Below, one piece after another: positions 60,858 through 64,000 of a stretch of DNA of 64,000 nt. The stretch covers positions 1 through 64,000 of the forward strand of contig JANNWG010000064.1 of assembly GCA_031414695.1 (NCBI GenBank), given 5' to 3'. The notes under the pieces were generated by a model that ran no database searches, was not told the origin of the DNA, and saw nothing but the letters and a program-made list of their open reading frames with translations. The position numbers and the translations under genes are program-made. The stretch is from UKL13-2 sp031414695 (GTDB lineage Bacteria > Pseudomonadota > Gammaproteobacteria > Burkholderiales > Usitatibacteraceae). Numbering within the stretch: the first letter of the stretch is position 1; each line of letters starts with the position of its first letter.

Positions 60858-62135
60858 TTATACTTTAGCCAGCGCCTGCTCTAAATCTGCCAGCAAATCA
60901 TCAATGTGCTCGATGCCGATGGAAAGTCGCACCATATCTTCACTCACGCCTGCTTTTTTCAACTCATCAGGATTTAATTGACGATGCGTGGTGGAAGCAG
61001 GATGGCATGCGAGTGATTTCGCGTCACCAATATTCACCAGCCGCGTGAAGAGTGACAGCGCATCTTGAAAACGCGCGCCGCCTGCGCGACCATCGGCTGC
61101 CTTCAATCCGAAGCTTACAATGCCTGACGCCCGCCCCGACATATATTTTTTAATCAAGGCATGGCTTGGATGATTCGGCAGCGCCGCGTAATTTACCCAC
61201 GCCACTTTTGGATGCTTGGAGAGCGTAGTGGCAATTTTTTCAGCGTTATCGCAGATACGATCCATGCGTAGCGGCAGCGTCTCGATGCCCTGCAAAATTT
61301 GAAACGCGTTAAACGGTGATAACGCCGCACCCATATTGCGTAGCGGCACAACGCGCGCGCGACCAATGTAAGCCGCCGCGCCGAGCGCCTCAGTGTAAAC
61401 CACGCCGTGATAGCTGACATCGGGTTCGTTTAGCCGCTTAAAGCGCGCCTTATGTTCGGCCCAAGGGAATTTGCCAGAATCAATAATCGCGCCACCCAAC
61501 GTGGTGCCGTGACCGCCTAAGTATTTGGTGAGTGACTGCACCACAATATCCGCGCCATGCTCAATAGGACGGCATAAATAAGGACTCGGCACAGTGTTAT
61601 CAACTATTAGCGGCACACCGGCTTTGTGGGCAATCTCGGCCAGCGCGCCAAAGTCAGTCACGTTACCCAGCGGGTTGCCGATGGATTCGCAAAATACCGC
61701 TTTGGTTTTATCGTCAATCAATGCCGCGAACGAGGCGGGGTCGTTTGCGTCGGCAAAACGTACCGTAATGCCAAGCTGCGGAAAGGTGTGTGCGAATAAA
61801 TTATAAGTGCCGCCATAAAGCGTGGCGGAGGAAACAATATTGTCACCTGCTTCCGCAATAGTCTGAATCGCATAGCTAATCGCCGCCATGCCAGAAGCCA
61901 CGGCAAGCGCGCCGATGCCGCCTTCGAGTGCCGCAATACGTGCCTCAAGTACCGCATTGGTCGGATTCATAATGCGACTATAAATATTGCCCGCCACTTT
62001 CAAATCAAATAAATCGGAACCATGCTGCGTATCGTCAAAGGCATACGCCACCGTCTGATAAATGGGCACCGCCACGGCTTTGGTCGTAGGGTCAGGCGTA
62101 TAGCCAGCGTGTACGGCAAGGGTTTCAAATTTCAT
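60858..62135 (-). CDS. metY: O-acetylhomoserine sulfhydrylase / aminocarboxypropyltransferase
   Basis: A 425-residue PLP enzyme of the Cys/Met metabolism family that makes homocysteine from O-acetylhomoserine and sulfide. YSRIMNPTNAVLEARIAALE, ALAVASGMAAISYAI, SATLYGGTYNLFAHTFPQLG, FCESIGNPLGNVTD, VDNTVPSPYLCRPIEHGADI, VVQSLTKYLGGHGTTLGG with Lys204 as Schiff-base lysine, and SLACHPASTTHRQ are typical of MetY (longer than MetB/MetC). The ATG at 62135 has a poor ribosome site. No riboswitch is recognisable upstream. Confidence 0.95.
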   Translation of the reverse strand: MKFETLAVHAGYTPDPTTKAVAVPIYQTVAYAFDDTQHGSDLFDLKVAGNIYSRIMNPTNAVLEARIAALEGGIGALAVASGMAAISYAIQTIAEAGDNIVSSATLYGGTYNLFAHTFPQLGITVRFADANDPASFAALIDDKTKAVFCESIGNPLGNVTDFGALAEIAHKAGVPLIVDNTVPSPYLCRPIEHGADIVVQSLTKYLGGHGTTLGGAIIDSGKFPWAEHKARFKRLNEPDVSYHGVVYTEALGAAAYIGRARVVPLRNMGAALSPFNAFQILQGIETLPLRMDRICDNAEKIATTLSKHPKVAWVNYAALPNHPSHALIKKYMSGRASGIVSFGLKAADGRAGGARFQDALSLFTRLVNIGDAKSLACHPASTTHRQLNPDELKKAGVSEDMVRLSIGIEHIDDLLADLEQALAKV

Positions 62136-62223
62136 GGGGGACTCTCAATAAGTTGAAGACTGAGTCGTTAGCTTAACGAGTGTTCGTAAACGCGTCAAAT
62201 AACGATTGAGCAGATGATATTCG

Positions 62224-62396
62224 GGATCAGGTGTCGTTACTGTTCGGTTAGTAGAAATTCGCCGTTCGCCCTGATCCTTCGACAAGCTCAGGACAGGGTA
62301 CGCTACGCGTGTCGAAGGGCTCTATTTTCGAAGAGCCCTTCGATACCTCAGGGCGAACGGGTGTTAAGCGAACAGCATTGGATCAGGTGTCGCTAC
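62224..62396. repeat. Large palindromic element flanked by 17-bp direct repeats
   Basis: Direct repeats GGATCAGGTGTCGTTAC (62224-62240) and GGATCAGGTGTCGCTAC (62380-62396) differ at one base. Between them, CTGTTCGGTTAGTAGAAATT CGCCGTTCGCCCTGA (62240-62274) and TCAGGGCGAACGGGTGTTAA GCGAACAG (62348-62375) form inverted arms, with CCTTCGACAAGCTCAGGACA and an inner perfect 11-bp hairpin TCGAAGGGCTC/GAGCCCTTCGA in the centre. It resembles a small non-autonomous element or a structured REP cluster. The rest of the 362-bp gap 62136-62497 shows nothing else. Confidence 0.75.
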
Positions 62397-62497
62397 ACAA
62401 TGTTGCTTTTAGTTGCGAAGATCAAATCGCGAAAGTAACAATTGCCACCAATAGTCATCCGCATTTTTAAAGAGGAGTTAAAAGGGATTTACGCGCG

Positions 62498-63529
62498 TTA
62501 ATCTAGCGGCGCCTCTACCACGAAGCCTTTAGCGGTAAGTGCAGTCAAATAGTTTTTCGATCCTATTAAGCGATCCATCGGCAATACGGCTAACGTTACG
62601 CGATTCATAGTAATGGCCGTTTCTGCAGCGCGCAACCAAATATCTTCAATTTTTGCAGCGTTATCTTGTACACCGAGCATTTTGGCGAATGCTGTTTCAA
62701 TAAGTGCGGCGGTACAAGCTTGGCGTTGATCTATTTGCGGACTCACTCGCAATGACTCAACATCGCCTCTCGCCCATGCATTTGCGCGTATCCGCATGGC
62801 GCTTAGGTCAGTTTCGATGCGCTCGACTGTTTTGGTGAAACACGCAATATCGGCCAGACGTGTTTTGCTAAATTCTTTTAGTGCGCCGCGTGCGTTGCTG
62901 ATAGAGGGCTCGTAAACCACATTGGTCACTTTTACTTTATGCAATTTAGCGGTGTCGTTAATCACCGGCCAGACCGGGCTCGTTTGGGTCATGCCAGATT
63001 TTTTAATCGCGTTGCGATAAAGCTCATAGGCGGCAAACACCGGACGCCAGCGCTCAATATCTTTATCTTCATCATTGGTATTATTTTCATCAATGTACTT
63101 ATCGCGCAGCACCAACCAACGCTGATAAATATCGGCAGGCACAATATCCTTGAGTGTTGCGTTATCAGGATTTTTGCGGCTTTCCATTGCTGACGGAATC
63201 ATCGTTAGCGCGCTAAAAAAGCCAATTTGCTTGGTAGAAACTTGCGTGCTCGGTGCCGATAATATTTCCTGAGATTCGACAACGATTTCGCGAATGCCCT
63301 TGGCACGCCATTTCATTTTTTGTGGCACTGGCTCATGCGTGCCCACAATCCATAATGTATTAGTGCCCTTGGTGACTTTCCACATGCCAGGGCCAGGCTG
63401 CTCGCCGATGATGAGGAGCTCTTCTACTTTTTCTGCAGATGGCAGAATCGGTTGGGTTGGTTGTGCGTTCGATGTAGGGGAGAAGTGCAAGATTGCAAGT
63501 GCAGTGAGTAAAGCGAATTTATTAGTCAT
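62498..63529 (-). CDS. TraB/GumN family protein, exported
   Basis: 343 residues. Signal peptide about 1-22 (NKFALLTALAILHFSPTSNA), then the TraB/GumN fold: GMWKVTKGTNTLWIVGTHEP, AKGIREIVVESQEIL, YQRWLVLRDKYI, RWRPVFAAYELYRNAIKKSG and AVLPMDRLIGSKNYLTALTA KGFVVEAP (in two parts). The family is related to TIKI-type proteases, but bacterial members have no defined substrate. The GTH motif is present (GTHEP). Start ATG at 63529. Confidence 0.9.
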   Translation of the reverse strand: MTNKFALLTALAILHFSPTSNAQPTQPILPSAEKVEELLIIGEQPGPGMWKVTKGTNTLWIVGTHEPVPQKMKWRAKGIREIVVESQEILSAPSTQVSTKQIGFFSALTMIPSAMESRKNPDNATLKDIVPADIYQRWLVLRDKYIDENNTNDEDKDIERWRPVFAAYELYRNAIKKSGMTQTSPVWPVINDTAKLHKVKVTNVVYEPSISNARGALKEFSKTRLADIACFTKTVERIETDLSAMRIRANAWARGDVESLRVSPQIDQRQACTAALIETAFAKMLGVQDNAAKIEDIWLRAAETAITMNRVTLAVLPMDRLIGSKNYLTALTAKGFVVEAPLD

Positions 63530-63849
63530 GGAAAAAATTGCATATTGTTGTTGAGCTATTGATTGTAAAAAATAAGACGAGTGCGGTGTAAATTAGTTCA
63601 TCACAATGAGGTTAATCAGTGTTGATAACGTAGAAGTTTTGGCAGAGATTTGATTAAGTCCAACATTAAATAAGAGCAAACTATTAGGCTTGATAATGCG
63701 TCACAAAGGATAGCGCTAATTAAAATTTTTATAGCGATAAAGTAGGCAGATCAAATACTGTTTTGGCTAGGCTATGTTTTGTCCATTGTGCAATTGGCTA
63801 AAACACAAATGTCTGCGTGGTGTATCCATTATTTTTAGAGGTCAGCTAC
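63530..63849. other. Intergenic region between divergent exported-protein genes
   Basis: 320 bp, AT-rich, with no repeat of families A-D and no convincing ORF. It should carry promoters for the TraB/GumN gene (minus) and the partial gene at 63850 (plus), but I could not assign -10/-35 elements with confidence. Confidence 0.4.
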
Positions 63850-64000
63850 ATGTTGATTCGCAAACAATTTGCACGTTTACTTTATTTCCTTTTATGTTGG
63901 CAAATAGTTGGTGGCATTGTTGCTGCAGCCGAGACTGCAACATTCAAAGAACGCTACGCGATATTTGATGCACAAATCAATGCCATTGTATTCAAAGATA
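63850..64000 (+). CDS. N-terminal part of an exported protein (3' end outside window)
   Basis: ATG at 63850 with AGAGGT 7 nt upstream begins an open frame to the window edge. The first 50 residues form a signal peptide: basic start MLIRKQFARLL, hydrophobic core YFLLCWQIVGGIVA, likely cleavage near AAAE. The mature part begins ETATFKERYAIFDAQINAI. No domain can be named from this fragment. Confidence 0.7.
   Translation, partial: MLIRKQFARLLYFLLCWQIVGGIVAAAETATFKERYAIFDAQINAIVFKD

Noticed and set aside
62136..62223. Possible SAM-type riboswitch before metY
   Set aside because: I looked for conserved SAM or SAH riboswitch cores on the minus strand and saw none; the leader is short and a repeat lies further up.

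Overview
The window reads as a chromosomal segment of a betaproteobacterium of moderate GC. Three things point there: the gene order rpsB-tsf-pyrH-frr-uppS-cdsA-dxr-rseP-bamA-skp-lpxD-fabZ-lpxA-lpxB-rnhB with map-glnD on the other strand next to it, the smc-zipA-ligA block, and a Bug-family (TctC-like) periplasmic binding protein. Genus cannot be fixed from the sequence alone. No phage, plasmid, IS transposase, CRISPR array or rRNA was seen.

Layout. 1-3.3 kb: the 3' part of a large unknown protein, a VanX-type D-Ala-D-Ala dipeptidase and an AstE/AspA-type deacylase. 3.3-8.3 kb: a minus-strand TonB-dependent receptor followed by a two-domain beta-propeller phytase, with a Pho-box-like site upstream, which suggests phosphate-starvation use of phytate. 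8.3-9 kb: tRNA-His and queF. 9.2-16.1 kb: smc, zipA, ligA. 16.1-20.5 kb: galU, hpt, a VapBC-type toxin-antitoxin pair, mtnP, def and a small membrane protein. 20.5-23.9 kb: glnD and map (minus). 24.1-26.3 kb: an accessory island (NIPSNAP, ABM and ArsR-type genes, a frameshifted DUF1801 pseudogene, a palindromic repeat).

26.3-41.2 kb is the large translation/envelope cluster. It links ribosome assembly, UMP kinase, isoprenoid synthesis (dxr, uppS), phospholipid synthesis (cdsA), outer-membrane protein assembly (rseP, bamA, skp) and lipid A synthesis (lpxD, fabZ, lpxA, lpxB). Many junctions overlap by 1-17 nt (ATGA or TAATG), so translation is probably coupled. 41.2-43.9 kb: a SpoU-type methyltransferase, a YhhQ-type queuosine-precursor transporter, a SemiSWEET and an alpha/beta hydrolase. 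44-48.5 kb: a DUF4139 protein, a MoxR ATPase, a GNAT and a CoxE-like VWA protein. 48.6-54 kb: a signalling set made of an OmpR-type regulator, a LysM-FecR protein and a CHASE2 sensor kinase. 54-64 kb: an MBL hydrolase, a DUF885 peptidase-like protein with a lipoprotein, a Bug receptor, a PGDYG-like protein, SelO, MetY, a TraB/GumN protein and the start of an exported protein cut by the window edge.

The most unusual overall feature is the load of dispersed, non-coding palindromes between genes. At least four families are visible. Family A has arms with a 10-nt period built on GATGAACACA / GATAAACACG, in five places. Family B is the CATCCCGAGCGAAGCCGAGGGAT type. Family C is a roughly 67-bp imperfect palindrome in seven places, one of which supplies the stop codon of rnhB and one of which forms the selO terminator. 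Family D consists of TAGGTTGGGC hairpins. One locus (47.0-47.3 kb) looks like elements nested inside one another. Names and functions rest on motif recognition by eye; no database search was run.
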